A stretch of 7,478 nt of DNA, from NCBI GenBank assembly GCA_042091275.1, contig JBELHR010000050.1:1-7478 (forward strand), written 5' to 3'. The stretch comes from JBELHR01 sp042091275. Its GTDB lineage: Bacteria > Bacteroidota > Bacteroidia > Flavobacteriales > Flavobacteriaceae. Below, in pieces: positions 1-5,522 of this stretch (within the stretch, counting starts at the first letter, position 1; every line of letters begins with the position of its first letter). The position numbers and the translations under genes were made by a program. The notes below the pieces were generated by a model. The model ran no database searches and was not told the DNA's origin. It saw only the letters and a program-made list of their open reading frames with translations.

Positions 1-51
1 ACGACCTGCTGATTACAAATCAGCTGCTCTAGCCAGCTGAGCTATATCGGC
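1..51 (-). tRNA. tRNA-Thr (anticodon TGT), 3' part outside the window
   Basis: Read on the minus strand from 51, the sequence folds as the first two thirds of a tRNA. There is a 7-base acceptor 5' strand GCCGATA, then TA, a D arm (GCTC/GAGC around a 9-base loop), one linker base, an anticodon stem GCTGA/TCAGC with loop TTTGTAA, and the variable region AGGTC. The loop places anticodon TGT, reading ACA threonine codons. The window ends at the start of the T arm, so the T arm and acceptor 3' strand are missing. It lies downstream of the XerC-HPF gene and has its own promoter at 93-124. In related genomes this tRNA usually opens a tRNA-tuf cluster, which would lie beyond the window; that is inference. 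Confidence 0.93.
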
Positions 52-68
52 TTTTTGTGTCAAACAAA

Positions 69-92
69 CAGCCCGCTATTTCTAACGGACTG
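69..92 (-). terminator. Hairpin abutting the tRNA promoter: possible terminator of the XerC-HPF transcript or leader hairpin
   Basis: A 10-bp stem (arms 69-78 and 83-92, two G-T pairs) is closed by the four-base loop GAAA on the minus strand. It begins at the base after the -7 box, and the stem is followed on the minus strand by TTTGTTTGAC. Transcripts arriving from the XerC-HPF gene would contain the whole hairpin, and the imperfect T-tract could terminate them. Transcripts starting at the tRNA promoter would begin inside the 5' arm and form only part of it. Termination is inferred; the stem itself is plain to see. Confidence 0.5.
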
Positions 93-124
93 CAAATTTA
101 TAAAGTTTTACTTTTAGAACAAAA
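93..124 (-). promoter_or_regulatory. Bacteroidota-type promoter for the tRNA-Thr transcript
   Basis: On the minus strand a -33 box TTTTG (124-120) is followed by a 19-base spacer and a perfect TAnnTTTG -7 box, TAAATTTG (100-93). This matches the primary sigma factor promoter known from Bacteroides and Flavobacterium, and it is the only promoter in the window with both boxes well matched. Transcription should start about five bases downstream, near 88, leaving a leader of about 36 bases before the mature tRNA. It lies in the gap after the XerC-HPF gene, so the tRNA need not depend on read-through. Confidence 0.7.
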
Positions 125-150
125 CTTTTTGTGTTTATTTTCATTTTTTT

Positions 151-456
151 CTAAACTTGATGCGATCGGGACTTCTCCTTGGACTTAAGCAACTGTCTTT
201 TAAGCGAATCGACACAGAGCACCACACCTTCTTCAAAGGTCTTACTTTGCTTTTTGACCATCAATTCTGATCCTGGGATATTCATTTTAATTTCCGTGAT
301 TTTATTCTCTTTTTCCGATGTTTTTTGAACTTTCAAAAATACTTCGGCATCCACTACACGGTCGTAGAAGCGCTCCAAAGAATCCAACTTTTCATTTACA
401 AAAGACACTAAGTCTTTATCTGCATTAAAATTAACTGATTGCACCATTACTTTCAT
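151..456 (-). other. hpf: HPF/RaiA segment of the fused frame, possibly translated separately
   Basis: The ATG at 456 is where a free-standing HPF gene would start. From there 101 residues read MKVMVQSVNFNADKDL..., the usual length and N-terminus of short HPF in this phylum, including the KLDSLERFYDRV helix. If the upstream frame ended at the out-of-frame TAA at 463-461, this ATG would follow after only four bases and could be translationally coupled. Independent initiation at this ATG inside the fused frame is also possible. The sequence does not show whether the cell makes a fusion, a free HPF, or both. Confidence 0.6.
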
Positions 457-1356
457 ACGCTTACTTTTTTCTCCCCTTGGATGGGAAAGGTTATACACTT
501 GTTTGAGTTTCGCCAAACTCGAATGGGCGTAAATTTGTGTTGCTGCAAGACTAGAATGTCCAAGTAATTCTTTTACAGTATTCAAATCCGCACCCTCGTC
601 TAATAAGTGAGTAGCAAAAGAATGTCTCATCATGTGAGGACTCTTTTTTAGTTTGGACGTAACGTTACTAAGATAGCTATTTATAACCCGATAAACAAGA
701 TTTGGATAGCATTTGTTCCCTTTCTCGGTTATCAGCAGCTCCTCCGCTTCTGTTGGAATTTCTTTTCTGAATTCTAAATATTTTTTGATTTTTACAGCTG
801 TAGCTTCGATAATTGGGAGGATTCTATATCGGGAACCTTTTCCCAACACCTTCAATTGCCTTTGTTCCCAATCTAAATCTTTTAAACAAAGCGAAATCAA
901 CTCCGCTCGTCGCATACCTGTTGTATAAAGCAAATCGATGATTACTTCGTTCCTACTCGAGGTGAAACTACTAAAATCTGCATCCCGATTTAAAAGTTCT
1001 AGTTCCTCTTTTGAAAAAGGGATTTGTACCTTTTTTTCGGCCTTTAAGACTTTGTGGCCCTGCAGAGGATTGGAGGCGAGCTCTTCAATATTGACTAGAA
1101 ACTTAAAAAAGCTCTGCATAGCACTCATTTTTCTGTTGACCGTTCTGCGCGACTTACCTGACTCTAGAAGAAATATCATCCATGCTCTCAGATCGTCGTA
1201 ATCCACTAATTTCAAAGATTGTTCTGAAAAACTGCCATCCTCCTCAAAACCCGACATAAAGGAATAAAAATCGAGAACATCTTTTCTATAAGACGAAATA
1301 GTATGTCTAGCATAATTTTTCTCTAGACTGAGATATTCTAAAAAAGATTCTAACAT
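151..1356 (-). CDS. xerC: Tyrosine recombinase XerC fused in frame to ribosome hibernation factor HPF/RaiA
   Basis: Residues 1-300 form a complete XerC/XerD-type recombinase, which resolves chromosome dimers at dif by strand exchange. There is an N-terminal SAM-like core-binding domain (about 1-90) and a catalytic domain with every expected residue: R149 (TTGMRRAEL), K173 (GKG), H241 and R244 (HMMR), H267 (LLGHSS) and nucleophile Y276 (QIYAH). These positions almost match E. coli XerC. Residues 301-401 are a full short-form HPF/RaiA protein (S30AE fold), which binds the 30S subunit and idles ribosomes; the long-form dimerisation tail is absent. No stop separates the two parts. M301 is preceded by the usual XerC C-terminal tail HPRGEK, and related genomes normally have two genes here. 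A run of six A at the joint makes a one-base indel or sequencing error plausible. The start at 1356 gives the normal XerC N-terminus and sits just after a TAnnTTTG box, implying a very short leader. Confidence 0.9.
   Translation of the reverse strand: MLESFLEYLSLEKNYARHTISSYRKDVLDFYSFMSGFEEDGSFSEQSLKLVDYDDLRAWMIFLLESGKSRRTVNRKMSAMQSFFKFLVNIEELASNPLQGHKVLKAEKKVQIPFSKEELELLNRDADFSSFTSSRNEVIIDLLYTTGMRRAELISLCLKDLDWEQRQLKVLGKGSRYRILPIIEATAVKIKKYLEFRKEIPTEAEELLITEKGNKCYPNLVYRVINSYLSNVTSKLKKSPHMMRHSFATHLLDEGADLNTVKELLGHSSLAATQIYAHSSLAKLKQVYNLSHPRGEKSKRMKVMVQSVNFNADKDLVSFVNEKLDSLERFYDRVVDAEVFLKVQKTSEKENKITEIKMNIPGSELMVKKQSKTFEEGVVLCVDSLKRQLLKSKEKSRSHQV
461..470 (-). other. A6 homopolymer with adjacent out-of-frame stop at the XerC/HPF joint
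   Basis: The minus strand reads GAG, six A (470-465), then GTAAGCGTATG. As written, the frame passes through into HPF. With seven A, XerC would read ...GEKK and stop at the TAA (463-461). With five A it would stop at a TGA overlapping the HPF ATG. Seven A would also create the heptamer AAAAAAG, a classic -1 slippery sequence. The site could therefore be a true fusion, an assembly error, or a slippage point producing both forms. Confidence 0.55.
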
Positions 1357-1370
1357 ATATTGTCTTTTCT

Positions 1371-1378
1371 CAAAAGTA
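1371..1378 (-). promoter_or_regulatory. -7 box upstream of the XerC-HPF gene
   Basis: TACTTTTG on the minus strand is a perfect TAnnTTTG, 14 bases before the ATG at 1356. It lies immediately after the rpsU terminator, in a 91-base gap. No clear TTG -33 box is seen: the expected position falls in the T-rich end of the terminator. If used, transcription would start about 8-10 bases before the ATG, giving an almost leaderless message. Confidence 0.5.
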
Positions 1379-1391
1379 CAAAATGGAGAAT

Positions 1392-1425
1392 AAAAAAAGC
1401 TGCCTAAATAAATTTAGACAGCTTT
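1392..1425 (-). terminator. Intrinsic terminator of rpsU
   Basis: On the minus strand, a 13-bp stem (arms 1425-1413 and 1408-1396, one G-T pair) with a four-base loop TTTA is followed by more T, giving an unbroken run of seven T (1398-1392). It starts 22 bases after the rpsU stop codon. It is the best canonical intrinsic terminator in the window and separates rpsU from the XerC-HPF gene. Confidence 0.9.
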
Positions 1426-1447
1426 GTGTGATTTGAAAGCAAAGAGC

Positions 1448-1645
1448 TTAACTCAATTCTTCTTTTGTTCTAAGGTTTTGAACATAAGTAGCTTTAATTT
1501 TCTGAGCTCGCTTTACAACAGACGGCTTATTGAACTGCTGACGTCCTCTTAATTGCTTCATAGTCTTCGTACGATCGAATTTTCTCTTGAAACGTTTTAA
1601 CGCTCTATCGATATTCTCTCCTTCTTTGATTGGAATAATTAACAT
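1448..1645 (-). CDS. rpsU: Small ribosomal subunit protein bS21
   Basis: The 65-residue protein starts MLIIPIKEGENIDRALKRFK and is rich in Lys and Arg, as expected for bS21, which sits on the 30S platform near the 3' end of 16S rRNA. I chose the ATG at 1645 over an open frame extending to 1690. It gives the conserved bS21 N-terminus and is preceded at a 9-base distance by AGGAGG within an 11-base Shine-Dalgarno match. In Flavobacterium johnsoniae, bS21 helps bury the anti-Shine-Dalgarno tail with bS6 and bS18, and a tyrosine near position 54 takes part. Here residue 54 is a tyrosine (KATY). The gene has its own -7 box upstream and a strong terminator downstream, so it is probably monocistronic. 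Autoregulation through the Shine-Dalgarno site is likely by analogy. Confidence 0.96.
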   Translation of the reverse strand: MLIIPIKEGENIDRALKRFKRKFDRTKTMKQLRGRQQFNKPSVVKRAQKIKATYVQNLRTKEELS

Positions 1646-1652
1646 GTGTATG

Positions 1653-1663
1653 CACCTCCTTTC
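1653..1663 (-). promoter_or_regulatory. Extended Shine-Dalgarno site of rpsU
   Basis: The minus strand reads GAAAGGAGGTG, complementary over 11 bases to CACCUCCUUUC, the usual 3' end of bacterial 16S rRNA. Nine bases separate AGGAGG from the ATG at 1645. No other accepted gene start in the window has such a site, consistent with the general neglect of Shine-Dalgarno pairing in Bacteroidota. Its retention at rpsU fits a feedback model in which ribosomes lacking bS21 expose the anti-Shine-Dalgarno and preferentially translate rpsU. Confidence 0.9.
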
Positions 1664-1729
1664 ATAATCTCTTCTATATTTTAGAGTCAAATATTTCTAT
1701 TAGACTGGTTTATCATTTCTTTTGGGGTG

Positions 1730-1737
1730 CAAAGATA
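1730..1737 (-). promoter_or_regulatory. -7 box of rpsU
   Basis: TATCTTTG on the minus strand is a perfect TAnnTTTG located between the acyl-CoA dehydrogenase stop codon (1769) and rpsU. Initiation about five bases downstream would give a leader of roughly 80 bases containing the Shine-Dalgarno site. No good TTG -33 box is visible at the expected distance. Confidence 0.5.
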
Positions 1738-1768
1738 GTCTAAAATTCTAATTCACCTAGTAAAAAAA

Positions 1769-2932
1769 TTATTTTGTAGCAGGTTTATAAGACTTCTTGT
1801 CGATAACCATTTTTGCAATAATCTCTTTTAGAATCTCACTAGTTCCTCCTCCGATAGGCCCCAATCTGGAATCTCTAAACATACGAGCCAATGGATAGTC
1901 CTCCATATAACCATATCCTCCTAAGAGTTGAAGGCATTCATACATCACCTTATCCGATATCTTGGTAGCATTCATCTTGGACATACTAGCCTCTTTGACA
2001 ACATATTCACCTGCATCTAAACGGGCTGTGATTAAATAGTTGAATTGCTTTACCATTTCAACTTCAGATGCCAATTCAGCAACTTTGTGACGAAGGGCTT
2101 GAAATTGATCAATAGATCTTCCAAAAGCTTCTCTCTCGCTCATATATTGAATGGTATATTCTAGAGCATACTCCGCGCGTGCATGTGCGTTGATACCCAT
2201 GATCAAGCGCTCAAGAGCAAAGTGTTGCATGATATAAGGAAATCCTTTACCCTCTTCGCCCATAAGGTTTGAAACTGGTATTCTGACATCCTCGAAACTC
2301 AATTCCGCAGTATCTGAAGCGCGCCATCCCAACTTGTTCAATTTATTTGAAGAAATTCCTGGTGTCTTTGCATCTACCAAAAAGATACTAATTCCTTTCG
2401 CTCCAAGTTCCGGTTGAGTTTTTGCTGAAACGACATAGTAATCTGCATAGACTCCGTTTGTGATAAAAGTCTTGGAACCATTAATGACATAATGATCTCC
2501 TTCTTGAATCGCCGTTGTTCGCATTGCAGAAACATCAGAACCTCCAAAGGGCTCCGAAATACATAGAGCTCCAATCATTTGACCAGCAGAACTAGCATTG
2601 AGATAAATTTCTTTAAGTTCCTGAGACGCCTCGGCTTGCAGGTGAGTCATTGCCAAATAAGCATGTGCCCACATAGCGGCAGCAAAACCTCCAGAATTGA
2701 TTCGCTGAAGTTCCTCTAAAAAGATAAGAGTATAAAACAGATCCAAGTCCATACCTCCAAACTCTTCCTTGGTTCGCAGACCAAAATATCCCATTTCACC
2801 GAACTTTTCCCAAATGAATCGTTCGATTGTACCATCGCTCTCCCATTTATCAATATGAGGAACCACTTCCTTTTGCAAAAAGGATCTAAAACTCGCTCTA
2901 AAAGCTATATGTTCTTCTGTAAAAAAATTCAT
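1769..2932 (-). CDS. Acyl-CoA dehydrogenase, LCAD/IVD-like
   Basis: This 387-residue flavoprotein should catalyse the first, alpha-beta dehydrogenation step of fatty-acid or branched-chain acyl-CoA breakdown, passing electrons to ETF. Helical N domain about 1-118; beta middle domain with the signature GALCISEPFGGSD (121-133) and WRASDTAEL (203-211); C-terminal helical FAD domain with QLLGGYGYMEDYPLAR (335-350). The catalytic base of MCAD/SCAD (YEGT) is replaced by GGGT (361-364). Instead E241 in ALERLIM matches the helix-G glutamate used by long-chain and isovaleryl-CoA dehydrogenases. That places it in the LCAD/IVD group, but the substrate cannot be fixed from sequence. The length is normal. 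The ATG at 2932 is six bases after the stop of the helix-hairpin-helix gene, so the two are probably co-transcribed although no functional link is apparent. Confidence 0.93.
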   Translation of the reverse strand: MNFFTEEHIAFRASFRSFLQKEVVPHIDKWESDGTIERFIWEKFGEMGYFGLRTKEEFGGMDLDLFYTLIFLEELQRINSGGFAAAMWAHAYLAMTHLQAEASQELKEIYLNASSAGQMIGALCISEPFGGSDVSAMRTTAIQEGDHYVINGSKTFITNGVYADYYVVSAKTQPELGAKGISIFLVDAKTPGISSNKLNKLGWRASDTAELSFEDVRIPVSNLMGEEGKGFPYIMQHFALERLIMGINAHARAEYALEYTIQYMSEREAFGRSIDQFQALRHKVAELASEVEMVKQFNYLITARLDAGEYVVKEASMSKMNATKISDKVMYECLQLLGGYGYMEDYPLARMFRDSRLGPIGGGTSEILKEIIAKMVIDKKSYKPATK

Positions 2933-2938
2933 TTTATC

Positions 2939-3805
2939 CTAAGGATTTTTGTTGTCAAGTTGTAAATATAATGCTATTCTTTCAAAACGGATAGAGTCAA
3001 TTTCTTCAAATTTCATCAAATCTCGTAAATTTTGAAAACCTCCATTATTACGTCGGTATTCGATTATACGGATTACAGAAATATAATCTAAATAAGGGAC
3101 TTCTAACAAACTTTTAAAATCTGAATCGTTGAGGCTGATTTTGGATAGGGAATCTTTGCGCATCACAAAAAAACGCTTATTTAATTCTTCTAAATTATCT
3201 TTTGACAATACTTTGATTTCCCGCAATTGATGCATGGTTGAAAATCCTCGAATCTCTTGCTTGTAGTTTAAAATATGCTGTGCCTTAAACGGTCCTATTC
3301 CCCTAACAGCAATTAAAGATATGGAATCCGCTTGATTTAAGTTTTTTCTGGGCTCAGGGACCTTGACCTTTGTCTTTCTGAGATATCGGGGGAATTGAAA
3401 ATACGGTGTGAGGGATAGCAATAAACTATCTGAAACCTTCGTGACGGCTTGAAAGTCTGCGAGGGAATTGATGTAATTCCCCTTCTCTCTATATGCAAAA
3501 AAGAGATCTAATTGAGCGACACTTAAACCGATTCTATATCCTTTGTAGTCGGTTAGATAATTGGGATTAAAAGGCTTTATACTGTCGTATTTCAGCTTTT
3601 TAATAGAATCCAAATAACGCATAGAATCCAATTGTTGCTGATATCTCTGATTGAGATCATTTTCCTCAGCAGTAAGTCTGGACTCCCTTCCGTCTCGATA
3701 ATAATAAAAATAACAGAAACGACTAAAAGCAATTAACAGTATTAAAAAGAAAATCCCATTTCGCTGTCTCTTACTATAGACGAAATGGGATTTTCTAAAA
3801 AGCAT
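2939..3805 (-). CDS. Membrane-anchored helix-hairpin-helix (ComEA-like) protein
   Basis: The 288-residue protein has a short basic N-terminus, one transmembrane segment (about 17-36, ending in the aromatic run FCYFYYY), a charged linker, and then three helix-hairpin-helix-like units. These lie at about 78-138 (FNPNYL...RIGLS, degenerate), 155-212 (NLNQADSISLIAVRGIGPFK, with an intact GIG hairpin at 169-171) and 222-283 (SLNDSDFKSLLEVPYLD, lacking the glycines). ComEA proteins bind incoming DNA during competence. Bacteroidota carry many such paralogs with unproven roles, so DNA binding is inferred and competence is only a possibility. With no cleavage site seen, it is probably anchored in the inner membrane. 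The start at 3805, ten bases after the symporter stop, gives the KSHF...RQRNGIFF N-terminus that I recall as typical of flavobacterial members. Codons 4-20 contain a large inverted repeat. Confidence 0.85.
   Translation of the reverse strand: MLFRKSHFVYSKRQRNGIFFLILLIAFSRFCYFYYYRDGRESRLTAEENDLNQRYQQQLDSMRYLDSIKKLKYDSIKPFNPNYLTDYKGYRIGLSVAQLDLFFAYREKGNYINSLADFQAVTKVSDSLLLSLTPYFQFPRYLRKTKVKVPEPRKNLNQADSISLIAVRGIGPFKAQHILNYKQEIRGFSTMHQLREIKVLSKDNLEELNKRFFVMRKDSLSKISLNDSDFKSLLEVPYLDYISVIRIIEYRRNNGGFQNLRDLMKFEEIDSIRFERIALYLQLDNKNP
3748..3796 (-). terminator. Terminator-like perfect inverted repeat inside the 5' end of the helix-hairpin-helix gene
   Basis: Arms 3796-3781 and 3763-3748 are perfectly complementary over 16 bp, with a 17-base loop (3780-3764). 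On the minus strand the second arm ends in TTTTCT and runs on into TTTT, so the structure looks like an intrinsic terminator. It begins 20 bases after the symporter stop codon, the usual place for that gene's terminator, but lies within codons 4-20 of the next gene. One arm encodes residues 4-8 (RKSHF) and the other 15-19 (RNGIF). It could end symporter transcripts and attenuate the helix-hairpin-helix and dehydrogenase genes. The pairing is certain; the function is inferred. Confidence 0.7.
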
Positions 3806-3815
3806 TTAAATCATA

Positions 3816-5432
3816 TTATGAAGCTTTGGATGCTTTCCAAGCTTTGATGTCGTTTAGATAGCGGTTTAACTCTCTTTTCACTTCAGGGAATAAGAAGAAT
3901 AGACCTACCATATTTGGAAATACCATAGCGAAAATCATCGCGTCTGAGAAATCCCAAATAGACCCCATATTAGCAGCAGCTCCGATTACTACAAAAGTCA
4001 AAAACAATAACTTATAAGCCATATCAGCGACTTTACCTTTTCCAAATAAATATTTCCAAGACTGCAGTCCGTAATAAGACCAAGAGATCATAGTAGACAC
4101 TGCAAATAGCACAACTGCTACTGTTAAAAACACATCCGAATAAGGAATGTAATTTGCAAAAGCCTTTGAAGTAATTCCTGCACCTTCGTACATTACTCCT
4201 TCGATCATTACTCCACCTTCACCACCATAGGTAAACATAGCACCGCCATCATTAAAGATAACGATAACTAGTGCAGTCATAGTACATATCAATACCGTAT
4301 CGATAAATGGCTCCAAAAGAGCAACAAGTCCTTCCGATGCAGAGTACTTTGTTTTTACAGCAGAGTGCGCGATAGAAGCCGATCCTGCTCCTGCCTCATT
4401 TGAAAATGCTGCACGCTTAAACCCGACCAAAAGAACCCCGATAAAAGATCCAACACCAACTGCTCTTGGAGAAAAAGCATCCGATAAAATAGTCATAATT
4501 GCGTCGTCTAGTATAGAGAAGTTAGCTCCCATAATATAAAGACATGCCAGTACATACATAACTGCCATCAATGGAACTACTTTTTCTGTAACAGAGGCAA
4601 TACGTTTGATTCCTCCAATTATAATTATACCTACTAAGATTGCAAGTACGACACCAATAATAGATCCAGAAGCTGTACTTGTTAAACCGAATAAATCTTT
4701 GATAACAATGGTAGCTTGGTTCGACTGAGCAGCGTTACCACCCCCAAAAGAACCTCCAATTGCAAAAATCGCAAAAAACACAGCGGCTACTTTACCTAGC
4801 TTGGCAAATCCTCTGTTTTTTAATCCTTTGGAAATATAGTACATCGGACCTCCATGTACGGTTCCATCTTCGTCCACATCTCTGTATTGAACCCCTAAGG
4901 TACATTCCACAAATTTTGTAGACATTCCTAATAAACCACATATAATCATCCAAAACGTGGCTCCAGGACCTCCCAAAGCGATTGCAAGTGCTACACCGGC
5001 AATATTTCCGTTTCCAACTGTTCCGGATACGGCAGTCGCTAGTGCCTGAAAGTGAGATACTTCTCCATCCTTAGACTCGTTTTCTATTGTTCCTTTTATA
5101 TCTCCGTCAATAGCCATAGCTGGATCTCCAACTTGATGATGATCCAACTCGTCATATTCTCCACGAACAACATTGATAGCAGTTCCAAATCTTCTGATAT
5201 TCACAAAACCAAAATACACGGTAAAAAAAGCAGCGGATCCAACCAATAACATCAATACAAAAGGAATTTCTCTTCCTCCTGGAACGGTTATGGTAAAAAA
5301 GATTACCTCAGAGAAAAAATCAGATATTGGTTTAAAAGCAGCGTCAATACGTTGATCCAATCCCATCTCTTCTTGAGCAGAAGCGAAAAAGGGAAAAATC
5401 AAAGCTAGTGTGGTTAGTATTTTGTATTTCAT
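3816..5432 (-). CDS. Sodium:alanine/glycine symporter (AGCS family)
   Basis: The 538-residue inner-membrane protein should import alanine, glycine or a similar small amino acid with Na+. Family motifs are clear: SGTVGNGNIAGVALAIALGG (136-155), GGPMYY (194-199), GGSFGGGNAAQSNQ (226-239) and RAAFSNEAGAGSASIAHSA (340-358). About ten strongly hydrophobic segments span roughly 55-515, compatible with the family's eleven-helix fold. Two features go beyond the shortest members: an N-terminal signal-peptide-like stretch with a probable signal peptidase I site after ASA (residue 19), and an acidic hydrophilic segment at about 91-126 between the first helix and the GNGN motif. The ATG at 5432 is the start that includes the signal-like N-terminus. 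A promoter-like box lies upstream at 5505-5512. Substrate choice cannot be determined from this sequence. Confidence 0.95.
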   Translation of the reverse strand: MKYKILTTLALIFPFFASAQEEMGLDQRIDAAFKPISDFFSEVIFFTITVPGGREIPFVLMLLVGSAAFFTVYFGFVNIRRFGTAINVVRGEYDELDHHQVGDPAMAIDGDIKGTIENESKDGEVSHFQALATAVSGTVGNGNIAGVALAIALGGPGATFWMIICGLLGMSTKFVECTLGVQYRDVDEDGTVHGGPMYYISKGLKNRGFAKLGKVAAVFFAIFAIGGSFGGGNAAQSNQATIVIKDLFGLTSTASGSIIGVVLAILVGIIIIGGIKRIASVTEKVVPLMAVMYVLACLYIMGANFSILDDAIMTILSDAFSPRAVGVGSFIGVLLVGFKRAAFSNEAGAGSASIAHSAVKTKYSASEGLVALLEPFIDTVLICTMTALVIVIFNDGGAMFTYGGEGGVMIEGVMYEGAGITSKAFANYIPYSDVFLTVAVVLFAVSTMISWSYYGLQSWKYLFGKGKVADMAYKLLFLTFVVIGAAANMGSIWDFSDAMIFAMVFPNMVGLFFLFPEVKRELNRYLNDIKAWKASKAS

Positions 5433-5504
5433 AATGTTTTGTGCTAATTGTTTTTAAGAAAACGCAATATGCAGAAAAAAGATAAGTTCTCCTTATAAAA
5501 ACAC

Positions 5505-5512
5505 CAAAAATA
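5505..5512 (-). promoter_or_regulatory. Possible -7 box upstream of the symporter
   Basis: TATTTTTG on the minus strand fits TAnnTTTG and lies in the 90-base gap between the channel and symporter genes. It would give a leader of about 65-70 bases. No TTG -33 box is seen, and A/T-rich sequence makes chance matches easy, so this is a weak call. If it is wrong, the symporter is read from the channel operon. Confidence 0.35.
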
Positions 5513-5522
5513 AAGGCTAAAA

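Noticed and set aside
713..1201. Plus-strand frames opposite the recombinase gene, and the other plus-strand frames at 5052-5355 and 5845-6078
   Set aside because: They are antisense to clearly identified proteins, have no recognisable motifs or promoters, and overlap catalytic or membrane segments of the real genes.
151..1356. Mobile integrase or genomic island suggested by a tyrosine recombinase next to a tRNA
   Set aside because: The catalytic positions and length match housekeeping XerC, the neighbours (rpsU, HPF, tRNA-Thr) are core genes, and no attachment-site repeat or other mobile genes are seen.
1646..1690. Longer rpsU frame starting at 1690
   Set aside because: The extra 15 residues are unlike any bS21 and include the Shine-Dalgarno site itself; the ATG at 1645 gives the family's normal N-terminus.
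2374..2574. Second minus-strand frame inside the acyl-CoA dehydrogenase
   Set aside because: It is an alternate frame wholly within a well-conserved gene, with no features of its own; there is no sign of a frameshift in the dehydrogenase.
5481..5495. Small hairpin ATAAG/CTTAT followed by six T between the channel and symporter genes, as a terminator
   Set aside because: Only five pairs, four of them A-T; too weak to call an intrinsic terminator, and it would lie downstream of the putative symporter promoter.
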